This document shows positions 34,541 through 42,410 of a DNA stretch of 64,000 nt, piece after piece. This DNA comes from Hungatella sp. (GTDB taxonomy: Bacteria; Bacillota; Clostridia; Lachnospirales; Lachnospiraceae), in assembly GCA_009712635.1 (NCBI GenBank), contig WASS01000015.1, positions 372,001 through 436,000 on the forward strand. The letters are read 5' to 3'. Position numbers and translations under genes: made by a program. Positions within the stretch are counted from its first letter, which is position 1. Each line of letters begins with the position of its first letter. The notes beneath the pieces were generated by a model, which saw only the letters and a program-made list of their open reading frames with translations, searched no databases and was not told the DNA's origin.

Positions 34541-34560
34541 CTTAGCTTTACCCCTTGGCT

Positions 34561-34743
34561 TTAGTATTTTATGTTTTTTCTTATATCCTTTTCCGATTTC
34601 TCTATTGCTTTTGATTCTCTTCTCCCCAACTGAGGAAGTGAGGATTCATTATTACTATTAATGGGACTATTTATGTCAATGAATCTATTACTTTTAAATT
34701 TATTGTCTTTACTCGGATTCTTAATGCAGTTTGACTGTCCCAT
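34561..34743 (-). CDS. Hypothetical polar protein, 60 residues
   Basis: Hydrophilic and probably disordered: rich in Asn, Ser and Lys, with no hydrophobic core or motif. It occupies the gap between two better-supported small genes on the same strand, and AAAGGGGAAAAACT lies just before its ATG. Weakly supported. Confidence 0.45.
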   Translation of the reverse strand: MGQSNCIKNPSKDNKFKSNRFIDINSPINSNNESSLPQLGRRESKAIEKSEKDIRKNIKY

Positions 34744-34786
34744 AGTTTTTCCCCTTTACTGATTTATATATTTCTATATATCCTCA

Positions 34787-35146
34787 TTAATAACTGGATT
34801 GCTTATCAAACTCTCCTGCCAGTATCCAACCGATCGTTTCTGTTAAGCCAGCGGCAGTTGTTGCATTTACAATATTTCCAAGTCCCGGAATCCAGCCAAT
34901 CAATAACTGAGAAGCAGTTCTTCCTACTGTTGCAGCTGCGGCTGATGCTAAAGCTGCTTTTGCAGCACTTTCTCCCAAGGTAATATCAAAAACTTTTCCT
35001 AAGGAAATTGTCATCGTTAGCTGGATCGGCGCAATTACTAAATTATCACTTCCAGGGACCTGTGCTAATCCTGCTCCAACACCACCCGCTGCTACACTTG
35101 CAGAATGAATAATTGCATGACATTTTGTCTTTTGGTTATCAGTCAT
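34787..35146 (-). CDS. Small glycine/alanine-rich membrane-associated protein
   Basis: The 119-residue protein begins MTDNQKTKCHAIIHSASVAA at an ATG that follows AGGGGGAACATAAG; an in-frame upstream extension overlaps the zinc-ribbon gene and is unlikely. It is rich in Ala, Gly and Thr with hydrophobic helices (about 13-33, 55-85, 92-112), and GWIPGLGNIVNATTAAGLTE resembles the C-terminal part of the DUF697/YcjF-type membrane segment. Role unknown. Confidence 0.65.
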   Translation of the reverse strand: MTDNQKTKCHAIIHSASVAAGGVGAGLAQVPGSDNLVIAPIQLTMTISLGKVFDITLGESAAKAALASAAAATVGRTASQLLIGWIPGLGNIVNATTAAGLTETIGWILAGEFDKQSSY

Positions 35147-35168
35147 CTTATGTTCCCCCTCTATAATC

Positions 35169-35369
35169 TCATTCGTATCGAGCACCGCAAGTCCGGCATT
35201 TGTTGTCAAACACAGTAAACTGTCCACAATTCGTACATTTTTGGCCCTTTCCACCTTTTCCCGCATTAACTGGTAAGACCATCTTGTATCCGCATTTCGA
35301 ACACTGACGACCATTTACCGTTTCGAAAAAAGTGAATTGTCCACAACTAGGACATAATTTCCCTGCCAT
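35169..35369 (-). CDS. Double zinc-ribbon protein
   Basis: The 66-residue protein has two or three CxxC knuckles: CPSCGQFTFFE with CSKCGYKM, then CTNCGQFTVFD with CRTCGARYE. It begins at 35369 after TTAGGAGGAAGAAAT. It resembles small DZR-type zinc-ribbon domains, likely a structural or nucleic-acid-binding module. It lies directly upstream of the Ala-rich gene, so the two are probably one operon. Confidence 0.75.
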   Translation of the reverse strand: MAGKLCPSCGQFTFFETVNGRQCSKCGYKMVLPVNAGKGGKGQKCTNCGQFTVFDNKCRTCGARYE

Positions 35370-35497
35370 ATTTCTTCCTCCTAACATATACATACTTATA
35401 TATATCGTAATAAATTATACTATATATACAATTATTAATCAATACATAATAAAGCTATAATCGTATTAAATTAGTACGATATTTAGGAGTGTTCGAA

Positions 35498-35836
35498 ATG
35501 GAAAGACCCAAATCTGATTTTGATATTTTAGGCAGAATTGAGAAAGAACGGTTATCAAGAGACTGGTCAGAGTATACTCTTGCCAAAAATTCTGGTATAA
35601 CGCCATCAACTATATCCACTTGGTACCGTAAAGATTTACAGCCATCTATATCGTCTATAGAAAAGATATGTAAAGGCCTGGATATATCACTTTCTCAATT
35701 TTTTTCTTCACAGGAACAATGTGTTAATCTTACAAATAGTCAAAGTGAAATATTAGAGATATGGAAATATTTAAATACAAGTCAAAAAAATACCATAATA
35801 GAGATGATTAAATCATTTATCGAGGTTGAGAACTAA
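35498..35836 (+). CDS. XRE-family HTH regulator
   Basis: The 112-residue protein has a Cro/C1 HTH at about 10-65 (IGRIEKERLSRDWSEYTLAK, then ITPSTISTWYRKDLQPSISS), with a helical tail similar to small element regulators. The ATG at 35498 follows TAGGAG at eight bases. It is convergent with the 545-residue gene across a 111-bp palindrome and divergent from the zinc-ribbon operon. Confidence 0.85.
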   Translation: MERPKSDFDILGRIEKERLSRDWSEYTLAKNSGITPSTISTWYRKDLQPSISSIEKICKGLDISLSQFFSSQEQCVNLTNSQSEILEIWKYLNTSQKNTIIEMIKSFIEVEN

Positions 35837-35838
35837 AT

Positions 35839-35949
35839 TAGGGTTCCGGGTTCCAGATATAAATTTATTTTTTTAAGAGTAGGTTCTATGGAACACCATG
35901 GAACCTTCTAACTTAAAAAATATAATTTTCCTTGGAACCCGGAACCCTA
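35839..35949. repeat. Long near-perfect palindrome (about 111 bp, 4-base loop)
   Basis: Left arm 35839-35891 and right arm 35896-35949 are inverted copies, beginning TAGGGTTCCGGGTTCCA and ending TTGGAACCCGGAACCCTA, with TTCTATGG AACA CCATGGAA at the centre and only a few mismatches. It fills the whole space between the convergent XRE and 545-residue genes, and it includes the latter's stop codon. A bidirectional terminator is possible, but the length far exceeds a normal terminator and a palindromic mobile repeat or RNA-processing hairpin is a real alternative. Confidence 0.85.
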
Positions 35950-37584
35950 TTTTGTTAAATTATCTAAAAAATCATTTACTAATATTAGTACATATTCTTC
36001 TGGATTATACATTTTATGATTATCTAGTATTTCTAATTGTAGCCCCTTTAAACCATATAGCATAAATTTTGATTCAATTTTTTCTGATTCAAATGATTTC
36101 TGTTCTCTCCTCTTTTCTGATTGAATTCCATATAAACTATAACTCAAGAATTTCATAATTTTCTGTTTATTTTCGGTTGGCAAAGCAACAAAATTTTTAC
36201 TAATAAGTGTGCTAATTTTAAATTTATTAATTTGCGGTGATAAAATTATTTCTATAACTTCACCTAAAGACTTCTCATGCTTCTCTTTCCAATCCTTTTT
36301 ATATTTGCCTTTCACATCTACATATTCTCTAATATATTTATTGGAATTTTCACTTTCACCATATAACCACATTCTATTGTCATTAATACTTAAAGATTGC
36401 AAAATACTATTATTATTTTTTTGCAAAAAAATCTCGAGTTTTTCAACTGCTTTTACTATTCCTTCTATAGGCATTGGCATATATGACCGATAAAATAATA
36501 AATAGCATAATAATCCAATCAAATAAGGAAATGTAACAGAAGTAAACCTGATTATTTCTTTAGACATTGCTCGGGTGATACTATCGTCATTGCATTCCAA
36601 TCCACGAAAAAGTTTCTCTAAATACCTTAAATACCTAGGGAGTATTGGAAGTGGAATGCTTAATAGAAGTGAACTAGCCATTGCAATGTCGCTTTCATTT
36701 ATATTTTCATTAATTTTTCTTTCTTCGATATAACTGACAAAATTTATCAAAATAGTATTTAATCTGTCTAATCTATATACATCATCTACAACCGCTAGGT
36801 TGATTAACTTTGCTATTTCAGGACTTGTCTTATATCTCACCTTATTAACGTTAAAAGTATTGATATTCAGATCTATTTCTTTACTAAAATCTTGTCCTAG
36901 TACCCATCTATCAATAGTATTTATCGCATTCACATTAATATAGCCCTTTGTTCTATTTATATATGTCCCATTAGGCAACGAACTTGAGCTTCTTAAGGCC
37001 ATAAAAGTAATTGATGGGACAAGATCTCTCAAAATTAAATGTTTGCCATCGCTCTCACATGCTTTATCAAGATAAAGTTTAATATTGCCTAAATAAATAT
37101 GTGATTTAAAATAGTCTTTCATCTCATTCTCAGCCTTTTTTTGATAACCTTTAGGATTTACAAATAAAGTATCCTCAAATTCCTTAACTTTTTCAAGTGA
37201 GCCTATAGAACCTCTTAATATATTATATACCTCCCTTGCAGTATCGCTAGAGCAATCATAAAAACTTTTTATATAAGAAAAATCTAACTTCTCACCCTGG
37301 GGAGTATTTTTTTGATATATATAATCCATTCCAAAATAGCAACAATATAACGCAGCAATAGGTTTTAATAGATCAATCTCAGCCAAAATATCACTTTCCG
37401 ATTTATCAGCGTATAATGACTTAATCCCATCCGATATGAAAAATCCCTTAATCTTCTCATAGACTTTATCAAATGTATCTGCTTCAAAAGCATCCTCCAG
37501 TATAGCATCAAAAGCTTGGAACATGCTTCCATCCATTGATGTATAACTTTTAACAACTAGTCTTTCTAAAGTTTCTTCAAACAT
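35947..37584 (-). CDS. Unrecognised 545-residue protein
   Basis: A long, largely helical, A+T-rich-coded protein. The start follows AAGATG-like sequence at 37584. There is one possible membrane segment at about 360 (FPYLIGLLCYLLFYRSYMPM), a polar N-terminal half and a Lys/Glu-rich end (IQSEKRREQKSFESEKIES). No catalytic motif is recognised. It is single-gene cargo, flanked by the palindrome and by the primase-helicase gene. In element C the position and lack of homology to housekeeping families suggest a defence or other accessory effector; that is inference. Confidence 0.75.
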   Translation of the reverse strand: MFEETLERLVVKSYTSMDGSMFQAFDAILEDAFEADTFDKVYEKIKGFFISDGIKSLYADKSESDILAEIDLLKPIAALYCCYFGMDYIYQKNTPQGEKLDFSYIKSFYDCSSDTAREVYNILRGSIGSLEKVKEFEDTLFVNPKGYQKKAENEMKDYFKSHIYLGNIKLYLDKACESDGKHLILRDLVPSITFMALRSSSSLPNGTYINRTKGYINVNAINTIDRWVLGQDFSKEIDLNINTFNVNKVRYKTSPEIAKLINLAVVDDVYRLDRLNTILINFVSYIEERKINENINESDIAMASSLLLSIPLPILPRYLRYLEKLFRGLECNDDSITRAMSKEIIRFTSVTFPYLIGLLCYLLFYRSYMPMPIEGIVKAVEKLEIFLQKNNNSILQSLSINDNRMWLYGESENSNKYIREYVDVKGKYKKDWKEKHEKSLGEVIEIILSPQINKFKISTLISKNFVALPTENKQKIMKFLSYSLYGIQSEKRREQKSFESEKIESKFMLYGLKGLQLEILDNHKMYNPEEYVLILVNDFLDNLTK

Positions 37585-37691
37585 ACATCTTACCCTCGTA
37601 TTATTATTATTGCCTACCCTCTTTCCTCTACTTACACACTGTAATCGCTTTTTTTTTATGCTATCCTATATACAAAAAGGAGGTAAGGACT

Positions 37692-39659
37692 ATGGAAAAT
37701 ATGAAAAATGCAATAACTTTTGATTTTAACGAAAATACACAAAAAGGTGAGTCCTCTTGTGATCTCGCTGGCTTAAAGGAATCTATTTTTTTTGATTCCC
37801 CTGATATTTATGAAGACAGCTCTTTCGAAACATACATAGATAAAAATGAGGCCATTTTTTTTGAAACCATTGTACAGGATGAACAAGGCAAAGCGCATGC
37901 TGTCAATATACCTCAGGTATTTATTGGCGAGGTTCCACCAACAACGCTCACTTTACAGGAGGCTAAGGAATTAGGCATCAACATTGACCAGCACCTAAAT
38001 GCTAACATAATCCTTCCATCTTGTCTAGATTCTTTAAAAGAGCGAGAGAAAGAAAACAATATTGAAAGAATAGCTAAAACAGATGATGGTTTTTCGAATC
38101 CAAAAGATTTAATGGATAATAGTCATAAATTTAATAATTGTTCTGAAGAAACTATCAGCAATTCCTTTAATGAGGACACCTGTTCCGTTTCGTCCCAAAT
38201 ATTGTCACAGACCTTAGAAACTTTTAAAAAAGAAAAAAACATTTTATGCTCATCTAAAAATGTTTCTTTTCCAGAAGCTCATCTACCAGAGCCGCATATA
38301 TATGCACCTGCTCCTTTGGATCTTTCAGAATTTTTAGACACAGAAATTAAAGATAAAGACGAAAGGAACATTCAACTGCCAGTAAAAATTTATAAGGAGG
38401 TTGGAAGATTAGAAAAAATAAAATCCTATAAAAATGATCTGTATATATTTAAAAAGCTAAAGGGGATTTACCAGAAATTATCCTCGCAAGAATTACACTA
38501 TCTTATTAATGAATATTATGGGGACACAATTGAAAGACAGGGTAATACTTCCAGCTATTACATGGCAGAGGATTTCTTACGAAAACAAAGTTCCTTAGTA
38601 GTTAATGACGCTGATTTACTCCCACTTGAATATTGGGGCTTTCCTAATGGATTCTATAACATCTATAATGGAGCCCGTATTAGTAATGATGGAACTTACT
38701 TTGTGCGTCATGTTCTTCAATATGGTTTCCAAACCGAGGCAGTCTGCCCTAATTTCGATAATTATATTTATTCGATTGCTGCAGGTGATAAACAACTTAT
38801 AACACGTTTATGGGAGGTTATAGGATACTTATTATCAAACGACACTAACGGGAAAGTTTTCATTGTCTTTGTTGGACGAAAGGATACGGGAAAAAGTCTA
38901 CTAGCTAATATAATATCCAGAATTGTGGGAGAGAATGATATTTCTTATCTTAGTGCCAATGACTTTTCCGGCAGATTTGATGTTTCCGAACTTAACGGAA
39001 AGCACCTCAACATATGTATGGATCTTCCAGATCGTGCACTATCTCCGGATGCCGTAGGGAAAATCAAATCCATAACAGGTAACGATGTAATCCGTTCCGA
39101 TGTAAAACACAAGGAATCCATATCCTTTAAACCAACTGCCCGACTGCTTTTTGGATCAAATGCCCCAATTCGGACAGAATTGCCCGATCCAGCTTTCTAT
39201 GACCGGTTGATAGTGATTCCTTTTTTATATCCTGTTCCCAAGGACAAGCAAGACCATAGACTTGAAGAAAAGCTTGTTACTGAAGCTTCTGGAATATGCT
39301 TAAAGGCCATGGAATACTATAAAAAGTTAAGGACTAGAGGCTATGTTTTTACAGAAATAAGCCTTCCAGAAGGATTAGATGCTTCTATAAATTATAACAC
39401 CGTAATCCAGAAATTCGCTGACTGCCTTTGTGAACTTACCCAAAATGCGGATGATAAAGTATCATCAGATACTTTATACACAACATTTAATAAGTACTGT
39501 AGTTCAAAAAACATAGCGCCCCTCAATCTAGCCGAATTTTCAAAAAAATTTAAGGAACTCTTTGGTGGCAAGGTGGAAAAGAAAAAAATCAAGTTAAATG
39601 GAAGCTCCCTAAACGGTTTCACAGGGATAAAATTAAGAGGAGACTTTAAAAAATTATAA
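37692..39659 (+). CDS. P4/D5-type primase-helicase
   Basis: The 655-residue protein has a poorly conserved, acidic N-terminal 220 residues and a superfamily 3 helicase C-terminus. Walker A is FVGRKDTGKSLLAN (about 396-409), followed by ICMDLPDRALSPD (Walker B region) and LLFGSNAPIRTELPD (motif C/sensor). It ends with a winged-helix-like tail. The P4 alpha/D5 family initiates replication of satellites and plasmids. An archaeo-eukaryotic primase domain at the N-terminus is not obvious. The start follows AAAAAGGAGGTAAGGACT. It suggests the excised element can replicate. Confidence 0.85.
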   Translation: MENMKNAITFDFNENTQKGESSCDLAGLKESIFFDSPDIYEDSSFETYIDKNEAIFFETIVQDEQGKAHAVNIPQVFIGEVPPTTLTLQEAKELGINIDQHLNANIILPSCLDSLKEREKENNIERIAKTDDGFSNPKDLMDNSHKFNNCSEETISNSFNEDTCSVSSQILSQTLETFKKEKNILCSSKNVSFPEAHLPEPHIYAPAPLDLSEFLDTEIKDKDERNIQLPVKIYKEVGRLEKIKSYKNDLYIFKKLKGIYQKLSSQELHYLINEYYGDTIERQGNTSSYYMAEDFLRKQSSLVVNDADLLPLEYWGFPNGFYNIYNGARISNDGTYFVRHVLQYGFQTEAVCPNFDNYIYSIAAGDKQLITRLWEVIGYLLSNDTNGKVFIVFVGRKDTGKSLLANIISRIVGENDISYLSANDFSGRFDVSELNGKHLNICMDLPDRALSPDAVGKIKSITGNDVIRSDVKHKESISFKPTARLLFGSNAPIRTELPDPAFYDRLIVIPFLYPVPKDKQDHRLEEKLVTEASGICLKAMEYYKKLRTRGYVFTEISLPEGLDASINYNTVIQKFADCLCELTQNADDKVSSDTLYTTFNKYCSSKNIAPLNLAEFSKKFKELFGGKVEKKKIKLNGSSLNGFTGIKLRGDFKKL

Positions 39660-39837
39660 ACATAATCAAAGCTGTTATTTAAGAATAAATATATCTTTTA
39701 CATACTAGAAGATCAGGCTATCTCCATTGTCCGATAGTAACCATGGTATTTAATATAGCAAATACATCTTTCTTTGTAGCATAGGACATACAGATATATT
39801 CATAAATATAGTACGGCTGATTTAGAGGAGGGAGCGA

Positions 39838-40047
39838 ATGAAAAAGAATTATATTCAGAATATCATAATACATACGCCTGACAATATGAATTTTCACTCC
39901 CTCTCTGATAAAATAAATGAATTTCATGTAGAGGTGGTAGAACGCAAATTAAACAGCTCTAATTTGACGGTTAAAGAAAAAATAGCCGTTATTGACAGAA
40001 TACTGGAAAACCTAAAATCCCGGGAGCATGAAGGAATCATTAAATAA
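39838..40047 (+). CDS. Small protein, 69 residues
   Basis: Starts after GAGGAGGGAGCGA. The sequence has a beta-like opening (YIQNIIIHTPDNMNFHSLSD) and helical tail ([20 protein letters not shown]). It is convergent with and overlaps the next HTH gene by 36 bases. Similar small proteins sit near recombinases of Gram-positive integrative elements, and it could be a directionality factor; that is inference. Confidence 0.55.
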   Translation: MKKNYIQNIIIHTPDNMNFHSLSDKINEFHVEVVERKLNSSNLTVKEKIAVIDRILENLKSREHEGIIK

Positions 40048-40263
40048 GTGTTTGTAAAGCCGCCATATATGATAAGGCGGCTTTGCCTTTTTTTGTTCCC
40101 AGCTACGAAGTGTAACGTGATTTACTCCCATAAGCTGTGCCAGTTCCTTCTGCGTAATATGATTCTTTTTACGGTAAGATTTCAGCCTTTCAGCGTAATC
40201 GTCAAGGCTATACACTGGTATTACTAATTCGGCTGTTTCATCCTTGTCAGCGCTAAGGAACAA
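40012..40263 (-). CDS. HTH regulator at the right end of element C
   Basis: The 83-residue protein starts at TTG, after AAAGGGAAACAAAA. It has a Cro/C1 HTH ([20 protein letters not shown], then [14 protein letters not shown]). It lies only 25 bases inside the right att core, and the upstream sequence is feoB piece 3. In the integrated state any transcript arriving from feoB would run into it. It could sense or report feoB transcription, or control element excision. Both are inference. Confidence 0.75.
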   Translation of the reverse strand: MFLSADKDETAELVIPVYSLDDYAERLKSYRKKNHITQKELAQLMGVNHVTLRSWEQKKAKPPYHIWRLYKHLFNDSFMLPGF

Positions 40264-40310
40264 TTTTGTTTCCCTTTGTATGGTTGCGGAAAACGCCCGT
40301 TGCAGGGAAC
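40262..40310. other. Right att junction of element C in feoB
   Basis: The core GGAAA lies at 40288-40292, with element DNA (CCCTTTGTATGGTTGC) to the left and feoB DNA (ACGCCCGTTGCAGGGAAC) to the right. See the left junction at 12075. Confidence 0.9.
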
Positions 40311-40410
40311 AAAGTTGTTGGTGATCATTGCAATGAGCCGTTCTCTTGGAGAATCAATAATCCGGCATCCTACAATTCCTGCCGCATTGCAGCCAAAGCC
40401 CATGCACATG
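40289..40410 (-). pseudogene. feoB: feoB piece 3 of 4 (short membrane segment)
   Basis: About 40 codons between elements B and [39 protein letters not shown] and the FP that joins to PTM of piece 4. The CGFGCN/GCxxA-type motif is part of the conserved FeoB Gate domain. The frame continues past the core into element C as [11 protein letters not shown]... and stops at 40224, so it makes nothing useful by itself. It proves elements B and C are separate insertions. Confidence 0.93.
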
Positions 40411-40440
40411 TCTGGAGAAATCTATGCTTTTTTACTGCCT
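40390..40440. other. Left att junction of element B in feoB
   Basis: The core CACATG lies at 40405-40410. To its left is feoB; to its right TCTGGAGAAATCTATGCTTT. The same core is at 45429-45434. The inner flanks form a strong inverted repeat (AGCATAGATTTCT against AGAAATCTATGCT), so the excised circle has a dyad attP. Confidence 0.92.
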
Positions 40441-42041
40441 GAAGACTCTGACCGGTAACAAATCCTGACAGTTATAATCGGATTGTCTCTCTGATCCGGA
40501 TCTTTCCTCGACTGGGAAATTTCAATCCGGTCAATAAACTGGTGCAGCAGATCGGAAGCTGGAATTCTTTTTTCCCTTATCTCATTTAATAAACAATCCA
40601 CAGCTTTCTCTGGCTCCTCCATGCTTTTCCACACACATGTAGTCATTTGCTTTAAGGTATCTGCTTCTGCCCCTATCGCCTTTAACTCCTGTTCATAAGA
40701 AGTGAGCAGCTTACAAAAACGCTCTTCTTCCACTACTTTATTAACTCGATCCTCGTAAAGCTTTCCAATAATCCGCTCAATCTGCCTTTCCCTCTTTTTT
40801 AATGAGGCAGCCGCCCGTTTTTCTTCTGGATTGCCTCTGTTTCTTCCATAGAACTCTAACTGACCCGCAATCTCACTTCTCTCTTCTTCTGACAATGTAA
40901 TGAGAGTCTCAAGTTCCTGAGATACAATCTGGCAGAGCAGGTCATAGTTCATGTAGTGGTTGGTGCATGCAGTTCTCCCATACTGCTTATATCCGCTGCA
41001 TACCAGCTTTCTGTCCTCCATATGACTGCCTCCTGTTGTAGTCATCACTCTATTACAGTCCCCGCAGTACACCAGTCCGGAAAATGCATTGGAGAATTGA
41101 ACTGATTTTGATCTTTTCCGTGGTACACTCCGCCTTCCCGCCTGCTCAAACAAATCTCTGGATACAATGGCGTTATGCTTGTTTTTTACCACGATCCATT
41201 CCTCTTTCGGTATCCTTAAGGTCATCTGACTTTTAAATGACAGCTTGGAGGTTTTGCCCTGCACCATATCCCCTGTATAAACCCGGTTGGAAAGAATCTT
41301 GCAGATGGTGCTGGATGTCCAGCCTTTTTCTCCTCCATAAGTCTCCAGATCCACTTGCTGCTGTTTAAAGCGACGATAACTGGCCGGAGTTTTAACACAC
41401 CTCTCATTCAGCAGCTTTGCAATCTTTAGTGGCGGTTCTCCCCTGGATGCGCGCTCAAAAATATCCCGCACCACTGGCGCCGTCAGAGGATCAATTATAA
41501 GATGGTTTTTATCCCCAGGGTCCTTTCTATATCCGTAAGGAGCATAATTTCCGATATATGCCCCATCTTCCATCTTGGTTTTTAATGCGCTTCGAATCTT
41601 TTTTGATGTATCTCTGGCATACATTTCATTGACGATATTCTGAAAGGGAGCCAGATCATTTCCCCGATTGTTTGAATCATAGCCGTCATTTACTGCAATA
41701 TAACGAACCCCTTTGGCTGGAAAATAAATCTCTGTATACTGACCTGTTAGTATATAATCCCTTCCAAGCCTGGAAAGGTCTCTGGTGATTACAAGATTTA
41801 CCCTATTCGCCTCAATATCAGCAACCAGACGTTTCCATGCGGGACGGTCATACGTAGTCCCGCTGTAGCCGTCATCTGCGTATTCTCCGTATATAAAAAA
41901 GCCGTTTCGGTCGGCATAGGAACGCAGCATGCTCCGCTGAGTATTAATGCTTGCGCTCTCCCCAGTCCCGTCGTCTTTGGAGAGTCGCATGTATAAAGCC
42001 GCCTTATAATCCCGCTCCTTTCTGTCTTTCTCCCTAATCAC
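40422..42041 (-). CDS. Large serine recombinase of element B
   Basis: The 539 residues comprise a resolvase domain (nucleophile Ser in LYMRLSKDDG, then VITRDLSRLGRDY), a recombinase domain (about 165-290: PYGYRKDPGDKNHL, EPPLKIAKLLNERCV), a zinc ribbon (LVYCGDCNRVM ... KLVCSGYKQYGRTACTNHYM) and a coiled-coil with C-terminal tail. Resembles TnpX/TndX-type proteins of Clostridial elements. The gene runs to the left end of element B. It overlaps the 50-residue gene by 8 bases. All key residues are present. Confidence 0.95.
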   Translation of the reverse strand: MIREKDRKERDYKAALYMRLSKDDGTGESASINTQRSMLRSYADRNGFFIYGEYADDGYSGTTYDRPAWKRLVADIEANRVNLVITRDLSRLGRDYILTGQYTEIYFPAKGVRYIAVNDGYDSNNRGNDLAPFQNIVNEMYARDTSKKIRSALKTKMEDGAYIGNYAPYGYRKDPGDKNHLIIDPLTAPVVRDIFERASRGEPPLKIAKLLNERCVKTPASYRRFKQQQVDLETYGGEKGWTSSTICKILSNRVYTGDMVQGKTSKLSFKSQMTLRIPKEEWIVVKNKHNAIVSRDLFEQAGRRSVPRKRSKSVQFSNAFSGLVYCGDCNRVMTTTGGSHMEDRKLVCSGYKQYGRTACTNHYMNYDLLCQIVSQELETLITLSEEERSEIAGQLEFYGRNRGNPEEKRAAASLKKRERQIERIIGKLYEDRVNKVVEEERFCKLLTSYEQELKAIGAEADTLKQMTTCVWKSMEEPEKAVDCLLNEIREKRIPASDLLHQFIDRIEISQSRKDPDQRDNPIITVRICYRSESSGSKKA

Positions 42042-42186
42042 GACTGCCTGCCTCCAGCCGTTTCTTTAAGAGACTGAGAACCAATTCCTTAACGGATGCC
42101 TCTCCTTGGTAACAGCGCTGGATCAAAACCGCGGTCTGCTTTTCTCCCCATTTTTTTTCATAGGCGCTTTCTTTGGACAAATCCAT
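42034..42186 (-). CDS. 50-residue protein coupled to recombinase B
   Basis: The ATG at 42186 follows TCAGGAGGTGGGCATT and opens MDLSKESAYEKKWGEKQTAV, ending KKRLEAGSRD. An upstream in-frame extension lacks a ribosome site. It is helical and charged and overlaps the recombinase start. A small charged protein cotranslated with a serine recombinase is a good candidate for an accessory or directionality factor. No family recognised. Confidence 0.65.
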   Translation of the reverse strand: MDLSKESAYEKKWGEKQTAVLIQRCYQGEASVKELVLSLLKKRLEAGSRD

Positions 42187-42350
42187 AATGCCCACCTCCT
42201 GAAAAATCTTATTCATAAAGGTTTGTACCATATACATAAGTGAATCCGACGATTGCTGCCTCCAGCGATCTTTTATCCCAACTTGCAAAAGACTTACATG
42301 ACATGATTTTAGAGTTTAAGATATAGTCAAAATGCATCCCCATTAACGCA

Positions 42351-42404
42351 AAAAAAGAAACAGGGCAGGAAAATCAAGAAATGGTTTTTCCTGTTCTGTT
42401 TCTT
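42351..42404 (-). terminator. Terminator of the CcdA-VanW operon
   Basis: GAAACAGGGCAGGAAAA pairs with TTTTCCTGTTCTGTTTC across an 11-base loop. It separates the cargo operon from the 50-residue gene. Confidence 0.8.
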
Positions 42405-42410
42405 TCTATC

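Larger units (their letters stand above)
12075..40292. mobile_element. Integrative element C, about 28.2 kb, inserted in feoB
   Basis: Bounded by GGAAA cores at 12075 and 40288; precise removal restores feoB codons [11 protein letters not shown]. It carries its own large serine recombinase at the left end, defence genes (Hachiman, HEPN-motif protein, EcoRII-type R-M with Vsr), a second recombinase operon with ParB-like proteins, a RecT/YqaJ/RadC/DUF932 recombination module, a P4-type primase-helicase and several HTH regulators. No structural phage genes, relaxase or type IV secretion genes were seen. It therefore looks like a non-conjugative integrative element or phage-satellite-like island. 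Much of it is visibly more A+T-rich than the flanks. Confidence 0.92.

Noticed and set aside
12075-40292. Element C as a conjugative element or complete prophage
   Set aside because: No relaxase, coupling protein, VirB4, terminase, portal, capsid or tail proteins were recognised.
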